64,000 nt of DNA, from contig JAEINT010000020.1 in NCBI GenBank assembly GCA_016342745.1, forward strand, positions 1 through 64,000. The letters run 5' to 3'. The first letter of the stretch is position 1; every line of letters begins with the position of its first letter. Of the stretch, positions 42,071-51,173 are shown piece after piece. A model generated the notes under the pieces. The model was not told the origin of the DNA, did no database searches, and saw only the letters and a list, made by a program, of their open reading frames with translations. A program made the position numbers and the translations under genes. Source of the DNA: Labilibaculum sp. Its GTDB lineage: Bacteria > Bacteroidota > Bacteroidia > Bacteroidales > Marinifilaceae.

Positions 42071-43090
42071 TTATATACGCTTAGTAGATTCACGTACAAT
42101 TAAGTTCGTTTTCACAACCTTTGTGACAGGTTCGTAATCCATATTCCCCTCGACTATTCGGTCAACTAACAATTCAGCTGCTTTTAAACCAACTTCTAAA
42201 CCATGCTGTTCCAATGTTGTTAAAGAAGGATCAGAAACTCTAGACACAATACCATCTGTAAAACCTACAATAGAAATATCTTGCGGCACTTTTAAGCCAA
42301 ATTTCTTAATTACCGACAATGCACCTGCTGCGGTCATTTCATTTACAGCAAAAATTGCATCTGGTGGCTCCACCATATTTAGTAGGTCAGGAGTCTTAAT
42401 GATGGCCTCATCGAAACTATCACATTTAATTACCAAACTTTCATCAATAGGCACCTTATGCTTCAACATTGCTTGTCGATATCCTTTTTGGCGATTTTGC
42501 GCCAGTAGCATATGTTGCGGAGCTGACAAATGAGCAATTCGTTTGCAACCAATTTCAATTAGATGTTCTACTGCGGCAAATGCACCAGTAAAATCATCAA
42601 CAATCACATTATCTGACGAAAGATCATTACAAACTCGATCGAAAAATACAATCGGAATACCATTATCTCTCAATTCTCGAAAATGACTATAATCTTTGGT
42701 TTCTTTTGACATAGAAACCAATACACCATCAACACGACTTGAAAGCAAAGCCTGAACATTATCCATTTCTCTTTGATAAGACTCATTCGATTGGAAAATC
42801 ATTACATTATAGCCAGCTTTGTGTGCAATTTCCTCAATACCGCTAATAACTGATGAAAAGAAATGATGAACAATCTCAGGTATAATAACTCCAATTACAT
42901 TGGTTTTACTATGACGTAAACTTAAAGCAACCGCATTTGGTTTGTAATGCCACCTCTTAGCTAACTCATTTACAGCAATCTTGGTTTTTGAACTAATATC
43001 TGGGTGATCTTTAAGTGCTCTGGAAACAGTTGAAGCTGAAATACCTAATTCTTTGGCAATATCCTTAATGGTAACCTGTCCACTTCTCAT
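42071..43090 (-). CDS. LacI-family transcriptional regulator of the glucan locus
   Basis: A 339-residue repressor/activator. The N-terminal helix-turn-helix is VTIKDIAKELGISASTVSRALKDHP (residues 6-30), with the hinge helix at KPNAVALSLR and a periplasmic-binding-protein-like sensor domain after (NVIGVIIPEIVHHFFS). It sits between the maltose operon and susC. Matching CAAACGTTTG operators lie on both sides of it, so it probably controls both units and itself in response to maltose or a related sugar. It is the counterpart of regulators that replace SusR in other Bacteroidota. Confidence 0.93.
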   Translation of the reverse strand: MRSGQVTIKDIAKELGISASTVSRALKDHPDISSKTKIAVNELAKRWHYKPNAVALSLRHSKTNVIGVIIPEIVHHFFSSVISGIEEIAHKAGYNVMIFQSNESYQREMDNVQALLSSRVDGVLVSMSKETKDYSHFRELRDNGIPIVFFDRVCNDLSSDNVIVDDFTGAFAAVEHLIEIGCKRIAHLSAPQHMLLAQNRQKGYRQAMLKHKVPIDESLVIKCDSFDEAIIKTPDLLNMVEPPDAIFAVNEMTAAGALSVIKKFGLKVPQDISIVGFTDGIVSRVSDPSLTTLEQHGLEVGLKAAELLVDRIVEGNMDYEPVTKVVKTNLIVRESTKRI

Positions 43091-43273
43091 AAAAAAGTCT
43101 TAATTTAATAGATAAGAACATACAAACTATACTAACTCAACAATATGATTCAAAACATGATAGACAGTATCTCATCAACTACTGAAAGCATTGTAAATAT
43201 AGGAAAAATTAAACAATTCAATGGGCTGTAGCATATTTTATTTACATCATATTAACGTATTTGTATTTTTAAA

Positions 43274-43300
43274 TATCAAACGTTTGCGGTGACGTTTGCG
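43274..43300. promoter_or_regulatory. LacI-family operator O2 with extra half-site
   Basis: TATCAAACGTTTGCGG matches operator O1 over 13 bases and is followed by a further half-site, ACGTTTGC (43292-43299). It lies between the LacI-type gene and susC, about 80 bp upstream of the proposed susC -7 element, a position suited to activation of susC and repression of the regulator. Confidence 0.7.
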
Positions 43301-43354
43301 ATGATTTATTTGCACTTCGTTATCAATCATTTACAGGTACATTTTTACATTTTT

Positions 43355-43362
43355 TAACTTTG
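43355..43362 (+). promoter_or_regulatory. Candidate -7 element of the susC operon
   Basis: TAACTTTG is a perfect TAnnTTTG match. The -33 position is poor (TTAC), in keeping with an activator-dependent promoter. The leader to susC would be about 145 nt. Confidence 0.5.
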
Positions 43363-43514
43363 GAGTAAAGAAATAATTAAGGCTAACTTAAAATTAAGGT
43401 CATATTGGTTTGTTAAAAAGGAAGAACCCAGGTCGGAAATGCGAGTTCATATAGTAACAACCAAAAAACCTTAATCATTAACTAATTTCTAATTTATCTT
43501 AAATTTCTAATTTT

Positions 43515-46484
43515 ATGGAACTTAACATTAGTAGGCTTAGAAAACTACTCCTCATGTTCGTTATGGTATTATCTTTTACCATTGTACATGCACAGGAAAA
43601 AGTAGTTACTGGTTTAGTTACCGATGCAAACGATAGCATGGGTATTCCCGGTGTTTCCGTAGTTGTAAAAGGTACAACAATAGGAACCACCACCGACATT
43701 GATGGGAAATATACTCTATCTGTAGATGCCAACGCTACAATAATTTACTCCTTTGTAGGATATCGTCCTCAAGAAGTATTAGTTGGTAACCAAACTCAAA
43801 TCAATATTATATTGAGTGTTGAAACCGAAAATCTTTCAGAAGTAGTTGTGATCGGTTACGGTACCGTTAAAAAAGAAGACAAGACCGGTTCTGTTTCAAG
43901 CGTTTCTTCAAAAGATTTTAATAAAGGTAACATTACCTCACCACAAGATCTTTTAGTAGGTAAATCTGCCGGAGTTGTTATTACTTCAGCTGGTGGTGCT
44001 CCTGGTAGCGGATCAACTATACGTATTCGTGGTGGTTCTTCTTTCAATGCATCAAATGATCCATTAATTATTGTTGATGGAATGCCAATTGAAAGTGTTG
44101 GAAACAATGTAAGTGGTAGTTCAAATGCTCTATCATTCATCAATCCAAGTGATATTGAAACATTCACAGTATTAAAAGATGCTTCTTCAACTGCAATTTA
44201 TGGTTCTAGAGCTTCCAATGGTGTAATTATTATCACTACTAAAAAAGGAAAAAAAGGATCTCCTTTAAAAGTAAACTACAGTGGAAGTGTTTCTGTTGCC
44301 TCAGCAATTGATTATATCGATGTTTTTTCTGGTGATCAGGTAAGAAAAATTGCCAATGAGAACAGAAATCTATACGATGCTGTAAATTATGACAAATTAG
44401 GAACTGAAAATACTGACTGGCAGAAAGAAATCTTCCGTACAGCGATATCTCACGATCATAATTTAGCTTTTTCAGGATCGAAGAAAAACCTTCCTTATCG
44501 TGTTTCTTTAGGATATACAGATCAAACTGGTATTCTTGAAAACACAGATATGCAAAGATACACTGGAGCATTAAATTTAAATCCTACATTTTTTAATGAT
44601 GCTCTTAAGGTAAACATGAATGCTAAGTTCATGATGACCAATAATAATTTTGGTGATGATGGAGCAATTGGTTCTGCAATTTCAATGGATCCAACGCAAC
44701 CTATCAAAGATGGTAACACAAACTCAGATGGTTATTACCAGTGGCAAAATTATGGTGCTAACCTTGGTACACCAAATCCGGTAGAACAAGCTAAGGCTGT
44801 AAATAACAAAGCTGACGTATATCGATTTGTTGGAAACCTGAAATTAAATTACACGCTTCCTTTCGTAACAGGGATGCAAGCTAATTTAAACCTTGCTACT
44901 GACTATGCTAAAAGTGATGGACAGAATAATCGTCCAACAACTTCACCGTCAACTTTGGTTCCTTCTGCTTGGGGTAAGTTAAGTGATTATACTGCCAAGA
45001 ATAAGAACAATCTTCTTGATTTCTATTTGAACTACAAAAAAGAATTCAATACAGATCACAGATTAGATGTAACTGCAGGATATTCATGGCAGCATTTTGA
45101 AAGAGAAGATACTAACTACACAAGATCAATAGAAGATGCTGATCACCCATTACAGGTTGATAATGATACAGCTTCTGAAACCGAAAATTACCTTGTTTCA
45201 TTCTTTGGTCGTATGAACTATGCCTTAATGAATAAATATCTTTTTACAGGAACATTTAGATATGATGGATCTTCAAGATTTTCTGAAGATAACCGTTGGG
45301 GATTTTTCCCTTCTGCTGCATTTGCTTGGAAAATGCATGAAGAATCGTTCCTAAAAGATGTAGATGTTGTTTCTAATCTTAAGCTAAGATTAGGTTGGGG
45401 TATTACAGGTCAGCAAGATATCTCGGATAATGATTATCCTTATCAAGCACAATACATTACATCTCAACAAGGTTACTACTACCCAATTAATGGTTCATTC
45501 ATTCCTACGTTAAGACCAAACACGTATGATCCTGATATTAAATGGGAAGAAACTACAACTCAGAATATAGCTGTTGATTTTGGTTTTTTAAATAATCGTA
45601 TTAATGGTACAATCGATTACTATTTTAGAGAAACAAAAAATCTATTAAATAATGTAACTATTCCTAGTGGAAGTAATTTCTCTAATAGATTATATACTAA
45701 TGTTGGTAGTCTTGAAAACAAAGGTATTGAAGTTTCATTAAACGTTGTTGCAATTTCTACTCCAGATATGTCTTTAAATATTGGACTGAATTACACACAC
45801 AACGAGAATAAACTAACTAAATTACTACTAACAGATGATCCTGAATACATTGGTGTTACTGAAGGTGGAGGTATGACAGGTGTTAGACAAATCACTAGAG
45901 TTGGTGAAGCTGCACATTCATTCTTTGTAAATTCTCAAGTTTATGACGCTAATGGTAAGCCTATTGAAGGACTTTATGATGATTTAGCTGGTAATGGTGG
46001 TGTGATTAGTGGAGATAACGCTAACAAGTACATCTATCACAATCCTACTCCTGAAGATATCTTTGGTATCTCTGCTCGTTTCAATTACAAGAAATTTGAT
46101 ATGTCAACATCCTTGCGTGCTAACATTGGCAACTACGTTTTAAACCAAGTAGCAGCAGGTGCGTCATATGATCAAATGCAACAAATCGGTTACTGGAAAA
46201 ATATGCCAACCTATTTGGGCGAAACGAATTTTGTTAAACGTCAATTTACTTCTGATTATTTTATCCAGAATGCATCATTCTTGAAAATGGATAATCTTAG
46301 TGCTGGATACACTTTTGATAAATTTGCAGGAAAAGATATTAATGCAAGGGTAAGTTTTACCGTTCAGAATGTATTTACAATTACAAAATATGATGGTCTT
46401 GATCCTGAAGTTGATGGCGGAGTTGATGATAACTTTTATCCTAGACCACGCACATTTACAATGGGTGTAAACTTAACGTTCTAA
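43515..46484 (+). CDS. SusC/RagA-type TonB-dependent outer-membrane transporter
   Basis: A 989-residue outer-membrane importer of oligosaccharides. The signal peptide ends TIVHAQ. A carboxypeptidase-regulatory-like beta domain (about 28-110, GVSVVVKGTTIGTTTDIDGKY) comes next, then the TonB-box region (LSEVVVIGYGTVKKED), the plug (SPQDLLVGKSAGVVI; IRIRGGSSFNASNDPLIIVDG) and a 22-strand barrel ending FTMGVNLTF. It works with the lid lipoprotein encoded 10 nt downstream to import maltodextrins. Preceded by the LacI-type operator and an activator-type promoter. Confidence 0.96.
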   Translation: MELNISRLRKLLLMFVMVLSFTIVHAQEKVVTGLVTDANDSMGIPGVSVVVKGTTIGTTTDIDGKYTLSVDANATIIYSFVGYRPQEVLVGNQTQINIILSVETENLSEVVVIGYGTVKKEDKTGSVSSVSSKDFNKGNITSPQDLLVGKSAGVVITSAGGAPGSGSTIRIRGGSSFNASNDPLIIVDGMPIESVGNNVSGSSNALSFINPSDIETFTVLKDASSTAIYGSRASNGVIIITTKKGKKGSPLKVNYSGSVSVASAIDYIDVFSGDQVRKIANENRNLYDAVNYDKLGTENTDWQKEIFRTAISHDHNLAFSGSKKNLPYRVSLGYTDQTGILENTDMQRYTGALNLNPTFFNDALKVNMNAKFMMTNNNFGDDGAIGSAISMDPTQPIKDGNTNSDGYYQWQNYGANLGTPNPVEQAKAVNNKADVYRFVGNLKLNYTLPFVTGMQANLNLATDYAKSDGQNNRPTTSPSTLVPSAWGKLSDYTAKNKNNLLDFYLNYKKEFNTDHRLDVTAGYSWQHFEREDTNYTRSIEDADHPLQVDNDTASETENYLVSFFGRMNYALMNKYLFTGTFRYDGSSRFSEDNRWGFFPSAAFAWKMHEESFLKDVDVVSNLKLRLGWGITGQQDISDNDYPYQAQYITSQQGYYYPINGSFIPTLRPNTYDPDIKWEETTTQNIAVDFGFLNNRINGTIDYYFRETKNLLNNVTIPSGSNFSNRLYTNVGSLENKGIEVSLNVVAISTPDMSLNIGLNYTHNENKLTKLLLTDDPEYIGVTEGGGMTGVRQITRVGEAAHSFFVNSQVYDANGKPIEGLYDDLAGNGGVISGDNANKYIYHNPTPEDIFGISARFNYKKFDMSTSLRANIGNYVLNQVAAGASYDQMQQIGYWKNMPTYLGETNFVKRQFTSDYFIQNASFLKMDNLSAGYTFDKFAGKDINARVSFTVQNVFTITKYDGLDPEVDGGVDDNFYPRPRTFTMGVNLTF

Positions 46485-46494
46485 AATACAAAAG

Positions 46495-48111
46495 ATGAAG
46501 AAAATATATATAATATTCAGTATCCTAATCACTGCAATGGTGTATACATCTTGCGTAAATGATTTGGATGTGAAGCCAACTGATCCAAATAAAATTTTGG
46601 CAGGTAATCTTGGCGACGATCCGGCATATATGGAACAAACTTTGGCCAAATTGTATGCAAGTTTTATCATTTCTGGCCAAGGTGATGGTGATGCAGATAT
46701 CTCTTCAAGTGATGATGGTTTCTTTATTACAATGAGAGCTCTTTGGAACTTGCAAACCATTACTACTGACGAAGGAATTAATGCCTGGGGTGATGTTGGT
46801 ATTTCTGATTTGAATACTCAAACATGGAGTGCTCAAAATCCATTCTTAACTGCAGTTTATCAACGTTTAAGTTTAAGTGTTACTTATGCAAATGACTTTT
46901 TAAATGTTACTGCAGGGAATACTGATCCTGCTGTTGTTAAATATCGTGCCGAAGCGAGATTTTTAAGAGCTTTTGCCTACTATTGGTTAATGGATCTATT
47001 TGCGAACCCTCCATTCACAATCGAAGCAGACGGTGTTGGTAAATATTTCCCAGAACAGATTCAACGTGCTGATCTATTCGATTTTATAATTGATGAATTG
47101 AAAGCTATTGAACCAGATTTGGGAGAGCCAGGATCAAGCTATCCACAAGCAGATAAAGCTACATGTTGGATGCTTCTTGCAAAAACTTACCTTAATGCTG
47201 AAGTTTATACAGGAACTGCACAGTGGGATGAATGTAAAATCTATTGCGATAAAGTTATCGCAAGCAATGCTTATTCTTTAGCTGCAGATTACAGACAAAA
47301 CTTTAGTGCAGATAATGACCGTCAGCATGGTAACAATGAAATGATTTTTGCTTTCGCTGAAGATGGCCTTAATACTCAAGGTAATGGTGGAACAACTTTC
47401 ATCATTCAGTCATCAAGTGATGCTACCTATCTTCCTGCTGAAACATTCCATGGATTAACTTCAAATACGAACTGGAATGGTAACCGTGCAAGAAAAGATC
47501 TAATGAATATATTGGTTGATACGATTGCAGTATATGGTAATGTACCTGTTCCTGCAACGGACCCATTATTCGCCCTTGCTCCTGACAAAAGAATTTACTT
47601 AGGTCAAAAACGATCAATTGATATTCCTTCTCCGTCTTCAAGTGGAGACTTTGGAGTAGGTGTTTACAAATTTACTGCAAAAAATCACGATGGTACAGAA
47701 GCGGCTAATTACAGTCCTACTTTTGCATCAACAGATTTCCCTGTGTTCCGTTTGGCAGATGCTTACTTAATGAGAGCTGAAGCTTTATTCAATACGGATA
47801 AACCAGGTGAAGCTCTTACCGATATTAACCTTATCAGAGAAAGAGCTTATGGAGACGACAGTGGAAATATTACTGTTGGAGACTTAACTTCTGACTTTAT
47901 ACTTGATGAACGAGCACGTGAATTCTACTATGAAGGACAAAGACGTACTGACCTAGTTCGTTTTGGAAAATTCACAGGTGGAGCTTATGTGTGGCAATGG
48001 AAAGGTGGAACTCATGATGGAACTAGTACTAGTAGCCATTTAAATATCTTCCCTATTCCTGGAGATGAGATCTCTGCAAATCCTAACATCAAGCAAAATG
48101 ATGGTTATTAA
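46495..48111 (+). CDS. SusD/RagB-like surface glycan-binding lipoprotein
   Basis: A 538-residue lipoprotein (MVYTSC, Cys20) that forms the hinged lid of the SusC channel and binds glycan through tetratricopeptide-like helices. Family features include DVKPTDPNKIL after the anchor, AEARFLRAFAYYWLMDLF, TCWMLLAKTYLNAEVYTG, FRLADAYLMRAEALFNT and the end motif FYYEGQRRTDLVRFGKF. Glycan specificity (starch) is inferred from the neighbouring amylases. Confidence 0.95.
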   Translation: MKKIYIIFSILITAMVYTSCVNDLDVKPTDPNKILAGNLGDDPAYMEQTLAKLYASFIISGQGDGDADISSSDDGFFITMRALWNLQTITTDEGINAWGDVGISDLNTQTWSAQNPFLTAVYQRLSLSVTYANDFLNVTAGNTDPAVVKYRAEARFLRAFAYYWLMDLFANPPFTIEADGVGKYFPEQIQRADLFDFIIDELKAIEPDLGEPGSSYPQADKATCWMLLAKTYLNAEVYTGTAQWDECKIYCDKVIASNAYSLAADYRQNFSADNDRQHGNNEMIFAFAEDGLNTQGNGGTTFIIQSSSDATYLPAETFHGLTSNTNWNGNRARKDLMNILVDTIAVYGNVPVPATDPLFALAPDKRIYLGQKRSIDIPSPSSSGDFGVGVYKFTAKNHDGTEAANYSPTFASTDFPVFRLADAYLMRAEALFNTDKPGEALTDINLIRERAYGDDSGNITVGDLTSDFILDERAREFYYEGQRRTDLVRFGKFTGGAYVWQWKGGTHDGTSTSSHLNIFPIPGDEISANPNIKQNDGY

Positions 48112-48130
48112 TCATTTAAATCTAAAAAAG

Positions 48131-49162
48131 ATGAAAAAATATTATATAATATTATTCGCCTTGGTTGGGGTATTAGGCTTTTTCACAAGTTGTGATAAAG
48201 ACGGTGATCAACTAGAATTGAGCGATCCTGTAATTGCACCTACCCTATCGTTACCAGATTTAACACTGGTTAGGGCTAACGGAACTCAGAGCGTTGTTTT
48301 TTCTTGTACTCCAGTAGAACCTGGATTTACAGCTTCAGCGACATATTTCCTTGAGGCATGTCCTACTGGTAATAATTTTGAAAACGTAACTCGAATTTAC
48401 AATGGAATCACATGTGATAACATTGAATTAACTGTAAATCAACTAAATTCAATTCTTTTAGATGGATTTCCTGAAGATGCAACATCATCTGCAGATTTCA
48501 GAATTAGATGTGTATTGGAAGCTGATGCAGGTCTTGGCGTTGCTGATTTAGAGTACTTCTCAGAAATTCAAACAGGGAATGTTACTATTTTTGGACTACT
48601 TCGTTTAGATGTTCTTGTTCCAGGATCAGAGACTCAGAAAATTAAATCACCAGGTAGCGATGGCATCTATGAAGGTTTTGTAAAATTCGGAGCAGGTGAT
48701 GCTTTTACTTTACTTGATCCTGATAATGCAATTAATTACGGTGCTGGTGGATCTGGGCTTGCCGTAGATGGCCCTGGTATAGCTGTTATTGATGCTGGAT
48801 GGCATAAAATTGTTGCTAACATTAATGATCTTACCATTACAGATGAGAACTATTTCATAGGACTTGTTGGTAGCGCTACTCCTAACGGATGGGATGCTCC
48901 AGATTCAAAAATGGACTACGATGCTGATACTAAAACCTGGACAATTACGATTGACCTTGTTGTTGGAGCTGCCAAGTTCAGAAGAAATGATGGTTGGGCT
49001 TGGAATATGGGATTCACTGAAGGTACTGAAGGTGCTTTAACAGGTACTACTCAACAAGGTGGTGTTGGAAATGATATTCCAATCACTGAAGCTGGTAACT
49101 ATACTGTTATCTTCACAATCCTGAGTGATGACGCTGGTACTTACGAATTTATTAAGAACTAA
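48131..49162 (+). CDS. SusE-like starch-binding outer-membrane lipoprotein
   Basis: A 343-residue lipoprotein (VLGFFTSC, Cys near 20). The N-terminal SusE-type Ig-like domain (PTLSLPDLTLVRANGTQSVV) is followed by a middle domain and one C-terminal starch-binding module. That module has GSATPNGWDAPDSKMDYDAD, KTWTITIDLVVG and KFRRNDGWAWNMG, whose aromatic and charged residues form the glucan site in SusE/SusF. The ATG at 48131 is preferred over 48065, which would overlap susD and lack a signal peptide. It is cell-surface and co-transcribed with susCD. Confidence 0.88.
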   Translation: MKKYYIILFALVGVLGFFTSCDKDGDQLELSDPVIAPTLSLPDLTLVRANGTQSVVFSCTPVEPGFTASATYFLEACPTGNNFENVTRIYNGITCDNIELTVNQLNSILLDGFPEDATSSADFRIRCVLEADAGLGVADLEYFSEIQTGNVTIFGLLRLDVLVPGSETQKIKSPGSDGIYEGFVKFGAGDAFTLLDPDNAINYGAGGSGLAVDGPGIAVIDAGWHKIVANINDLTITDENYFIGLVGSATPNGWDAPDSKMDYDADTKTWTITIDLVVGAAKFRRNDGWAWNMGFTEGTEGALTGTTQQGGVGNDIPITEAGNYTVIFTILSDDAGTYEFIKN

Positions 49163-49182
49163 TTGTATTAGTGAATAATTAT

Positions 49183-49212
49183 AGTGTTCTGTCTGAAAAA
49201 TGACGGAACACT
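49183..49212 (+). promoter_or_regulatory. Intercistronic hairpin between SusE- and SusF-like genes
   Basis: AGTGTTCTGTC pairs with GACGGAACACT around an 8-nt loop, with one G-T pair. It is followed by TCTAAAAAG with no T run, so it is more likely an mRNA stabiliser than a terminator. Confidence 0.5.
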
Positions 49213-49229
49213 TCTAAAAAGAAATAAGT

Positions 49230-51086
49230 ATGAAAAATAATATAATTACAAAATTATTGGGACTGGCCTTTATCACTCTTTTTGTAGTGTTTGTCGGTTG
49301 CGATAAAGATGATCTGATTAAACTGGATGCCGAAATGGCAACCTGGAAAAATGATGGAATTACATCTACCTCTGTTTTACTTAGTGGAATTGTAGTTGCA
49401 GAAGGAGAAGGTATTGCTGAATATGGAGTCGTATGGGGATTAAATGAAAATCCTACAACTGCTGATTCTAAAAAAGTGGCTGATAAAGTTGAAAAAGCTG
49501 TTTATTGGATTACTGTTGATGGTTTAGAAAACCTTACTGTTTACAATTATAGAGCGTACGTAATAACTGTAGATGGTAATACCATTTATGGTGAAAACGA
49601 TACTTTCTCAACTCTTGCAAATATTGCAACAGTTACAGCAACTGATGCTACAGGTATTACAGATATCTTTGCTCAAATAGCTGTAAATGTTCCTTACGAT
49701 GGAAAAGCAGAAGTTACATCAAAAGGTGTTTGTTGGAATACTGAGCTTACTCCTACTATCGAAAATGACACAACATTAAATGGAAAAGGAATTGGTGAAT
49801 TTACTGCTGATTTAACTGGACTATTGCCAAATACGATGTACTATGCACGTGCATATGCAGTAAATAGTGTTGGAATCGCCTACAGTAGCGAAGTGTCATT
49901 CACAACTACTATTGGTGTTCCTGTATTAACTACGGACAGTGTAAGAGATATCACGAAAACTGAAGCTAATGTTTATGGTAACGTGATTGTAACTGGAGGA
50001 GTGGATATTACGGAGAGAGGTTTTGTTTACTCAATGACAGAAAATCCAACAACTGCAGATACTAAGATTGTAGACGCAGCTAACACCACTGGTGAGATGA
50101 CTGCCGCTCTTTCTGGATTGGCTTCAGGAAAAGCATACCATGTTAGAGCCTTCGCAACTAATAGTGAAGGAACTGCTTATGGCGATAACATTAATTTCTC
50201 TACACTATCAGATATTACAACCTGGTACGTTCCTGGAGGTTATGTTGCTGCAAGTTATCCTGGAACAACTTTCGCTGATTGGAGTCCTGCAGACTCTCCT
50301 TATGTAATGAACACAGTAGATAATCCAACTACATTAGAAGGATTTGTTTACATGGCTACTGCAAATAACGAGTGGAAGTTTGCTTCTCAGCCAAATTGGG
50401 ATGGTCCTAATTATGGTGAAGGTGCTAATGCTGGAGAATTAGATGCAAGCGGAGGTAATTTCCAATCACCTGCTGGCTACTATAAGTTAAATGTTGACAT
50501 GTCTACTACTCCTATGACTTACACTGCTGTTTCTACAGATTGGGGTGTAATTGGTGATGCTAGTCCTGGTGGATGGGATACTGACACTAATTTATCATAC
50601 GATGCTGCAACTCAAACTTGGAGAGGAACTGTTCACCTTGCTGGTGGTTCATTTAAATTCAGAGCTAATGATGGTTGGGATATCAACTATGGTAGTTCTA
50701 CTGCAAATGAAATTTTAAATGCAGGTGGTGATAACATTGCAAATGATGTTGAAGCTGATTACGATATCACACTTGACCTAAGCACACCAAATACATACAC
50801 CTATTCTGCAAACAGATGGGGACTTATTGGTGATGCTACTCCTGGTGGATGGGATACCGATACAGATATGACATGGGATGCTACAAATAGTGTATTTACT
50901 GCAACTCTTGATTTAACTGGAGGTGGATCATACAAATTTAGAGCTAATGATGGCTGGGATGTAAATCTTGGTGGTGCATTAGATGGTTTAACTCCTGGTG
51001 GTGATAATTTAGCAATTACTGAAGATGGTAATTATACAATCACCCTGAATACAATGACAAATGTGGCTACTGTCACTAAAAACTAA
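49230..51086 (+). CDS. SusF-like multi-domain glucan-binding lipoprotein
   Basis: A 618-residue lipoprotein (VVFVGC, Cys near 24). The N-terminal half holds three fibronectin-III-like repeats with the recurring GVVWGLNENPTTAD, GVCWNTELTPTIEND and GFVYSMTENPTTAD turns. The C-terminal half holds one divergent SusF domain (WYVPGGYVAASYPG) and two near-identical starch-binding modules, WGVIGDASPGGWDTDTN...KFRANDGWDINYG and WGLIGDATPGGWDTDTD...KFRANDGWDVNLG. It tethers starch at the surface. The duplicated modules suggest recent expansion for avidity. A terminator follows. Confidence 0.85.
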   Translation: MKNNIITKLLGLAFITLFVVFVGCDKDDLIKLDAEMATWKNDGITSTSVLLSGIVVAEGEGIAEYGVVWGLNENPTTADSKKVADKVEKAVYWITVDGLENLTVYNYRAYVITVDGNTIYGENDTFSTLANIATVTATDATGITDIFAQIAVNVPYDGKAEVTSKGVCWNTELTPTIENDTTLNGKGIGEFTADLTGLLPNTMYYARAYAVNSVGIAYSSEVSFTTTIGVPVLTTDSVRDITKTEANVYGNVIVTGGVDITERGFVYSMTENPTTADTKIVDAANTTGEMTAALSGLASGKAYHVRAFATNSEGTAYGDNINFSTLSDITTWYVPGGYVAASYPGTTFADWSPADSPYVMNTVDNPTTLEGFVYMATANNEWKFASQPNWDGPNYGEGANAGELDASGGNFQSPAGYYKLNVDMSTTPMTYTAVSTDWGVIGDASPGGWDTDTNLSYDAATQTWRGTVHLAGGSFKFRANDGWDINYGSSTANEILNAGGDNIANDVEADYDITLDLSTPNTYTYSANRWGLIGDATPGGWDTDTDMTWDATNSVFTATLDLTGGGSYKFRANDGWDVNLGGALDGLTPGGDNLAITEDGNYTITLNTMTNVATVTKN

Positions 51087-51100
51087 TAATTCAATCTTAA

Positions 51101-51131
51101 AAAAGAGCATACTCCGGTATGCTCTTTTTTT
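51101..51131 (+). terminator. Rho-independent terminator
   Basis: AAAAGAGCATAC-TCCG-GTATGCTCTTTT followed by TTT, 15 nt after the SusF-like gene. It separates the surface-protein genes from the secreted amylase, which therefore needs read-through or its own promoter. Confidence 0.88.
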
Positions 51132-51173
51132 ACCTACCAATAAAATAAGGATTTGATCTAGAAAACACTAACT

